NCBI GenBank assembly: GCA_030682505.1
Contig: JAUXOH010000280.1
Location: forward strand, 1 to 14,630
Reading direction: 5' to 3'
DNA: 14,630 nucleotides
Origin: Candidatus Didemnitutus sp.
GTDB lineage: Bacteria; Verrucomicrobiota; Verrucomicrobiia; Opitutales; Opitutaceae
Under the pieces are notes generated by a model. The model was not told the DNA's origin. It worked only from the letters and a program-made list of their open reading frames with translations, and did no database searches. The translations under genes and the position numbers were made by a program. Below are positions 14,180-14,630 of this stretch, one piece after another (the stretch's first letter is position 1; the number at the start of each line of letters is the position of its first letter).

Positions 14180-14630
14180 GAATTGCCCTCCGGTTTTGTG
14201 GGCGAGAAAGCGGGCTCTGCGGTGGAATCCAGCGCGGATCGCAAGAGGCGGAGCGCGCGGGCGTGCTGTTTCTCCACGGTGCTGATGGCGATCCCGAGTC
14301 GGTCGGCGATCTCGCGGTGGGAAAGCAACTCCACTTTGCGCAGCACCAGCACGGCCCGGCAACCAGGGGGCAGATCAGCGATCGCCTGTTCGAGGCGCTT
14401 CCACTCTTGATGGGCCATCACTTGTTGCGGGACCCCGGGTTGCGGCGAGGCGGTGGCCTCGAGGTTGACGCTGTCGCGTGCAATGGGCCCCTGCGAACGG
14501 CGTTTCAGGCGGTTGATGGCGAGTCTTCGCGCCGTGGTGTAGAGCAGGGCTTCGGGTTTTCGGGCGGCGCCTTGCTCGACGGCCGGGTAGACGCGCAGGT
14601 AGGCGTCGTGGGCGATGTCTTGTGCCTCGG
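14176..14630 (-). CDS. ECF sigma factor, FecI-type (5' end outside window)
   Basis: The frame is open from the right edge to the TGA at 14176-14178, giving 150 residues of an RNA polymerase sigma-70 factor of the extracytoplasmic-function class. Region 2 is visible near the edge (AQDIAHDAYLRVYPAVEQG, then PEALLYTTARRLAINRLKRR), which melts and binds the -10 element. A short linker with ARDSVNLEATASPQPGVPQ leads to region 4 (RLEQAIADLPPGCRAVLVL, and the helix-turn-helix LSHREIADRLGIAISTVEKQHARALRLLR), which reads the -35 element. A GTG at 14419-14421 is only an internal codon, because the conserved region 2 lies upstream of it in the same frame. The stop overlaps the FecR start by four bases, the standard FecI-FecR arrangement, so it should be controlled by that partner and drive the receptor gene, perhaps its own operon. 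Confidence 0.93.
   Translation of the reverse strand, partial: EAQDIAHDAYLRVYPAVEQGAARKPEALLYTTARRLAINRLKRRSQGPIARDSVNLEATASPQPGVPQQVMAHQEWKRLEQAIADLPPGCRAVLVLRKVELLSHREIADRLGIAISTVEKQHARALRLLRSALDSTAEPAFSPTKPEGNS
14186..14191 (-). promoter_or_regulatory. Strong Shine-Dalgarno site of the fecR-like gene
   Basis: On the minus strand this reads GGAGGG, seven bases before the ATG at 14179. It is one of the few clear ribosome-binding sites in the window and decides the start of the FecR-like protein. It lies inside the 3' end of the sigma factor gene. Confidence 0.75.

Noticed and set aside
14180..14362. 61-residue N-terminal extension of the FecR-like protein
   Set aside because: It overlaps the sigma region 4 coding sequence, is rich in Arg and Pro, and the strong GGAGGG site supports 14179.
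14176..14421. Separate 81-residue gene starting at GTG 14421
   Set aside because: The same frame is open to the window edge and encodes sigma region 2 upstream, so this is only the C-terminal part of the ECF sigma factor.

Overview
The window is gene-dense, GC-rich DNA from a Gram-negative bacterium: an outer-membrane TonB-dependent receptor with a FecR anti-sigma factor and a FecI-type sigma factor requires an outer membrane. Dense packing, weak Shine-Dalgarno signals before most starts and the LDPFVV string ahead of the receptor plug remind me of Verrucomicrobiota (Opitutaceae-like), but this is an impression, not a demonstrated assignment. No rRNA, tRNA, CRISPR array, insertion sequence or phage gene was seen.

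Layout. (1) Positions 3-2350, plus strand: the 3' end of a SAM-dependent methyltransferase, an extended SDR sugar-nucleotide enzyme (ATGA overlap) and a GtrB/ArnC-like membrane glycosyltransferase. (2) Positions 2347-9782, minus strand: transcribed right to left, this reads NDP-sugar 2-epimerase-like SDR, DPM1-like family 2 glycosyltransferase, a two-domain-activity rhamnose synthase candidate, rmlB, rmlA, and an 860-residue GT2-GT4 double glycosyltransferase. It meets the plus-strand genes tail to tail, the two stop codons sharing TTAG at 2347-2350. (3) Positions 9878-14630, minus strand: ECF sigma factor (5' end outside the window), FecR and a 1099-residue TonB-dependent receptor, i.e. a complete cell-surface signalling cascade directly upstream of, and co-directional with, the glycan genes.

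How they fit together. RmlA makes dTDP-glucose and RmlB makes dTDP-4-keto-6-deoxyglucose. No RmlC (cupin 3,5-epimerase) is present. The next gene, in the place of rmlD, looks much more like the bifunctional 3,5-epimerase/4-reductase of plants (NRS/ER, UER1) and of giant viruses than like ordinary RmlD, and it keeps the Cys and Lys ascribed to epimerisation. The inferred pathway is thus a three-gene, RmlC-less route to dTDP-L-rhamnose, with the glycosyltransferases using this and other sugars to build a surface polysaccharide or glycoconjugate. This is the most interesting point in the window.

Secondary points are an SDR whose catalytic Tyr is replaced by Asn (NGINK), a GT2/beta-rich/GT4 fusion, a possible RBS-masking hairpin ahead of the DPM1-like gene, and the adjacency of the signalling cascade to the glycan cluster. 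The remaining intergenic gaps are all under 100 bases.
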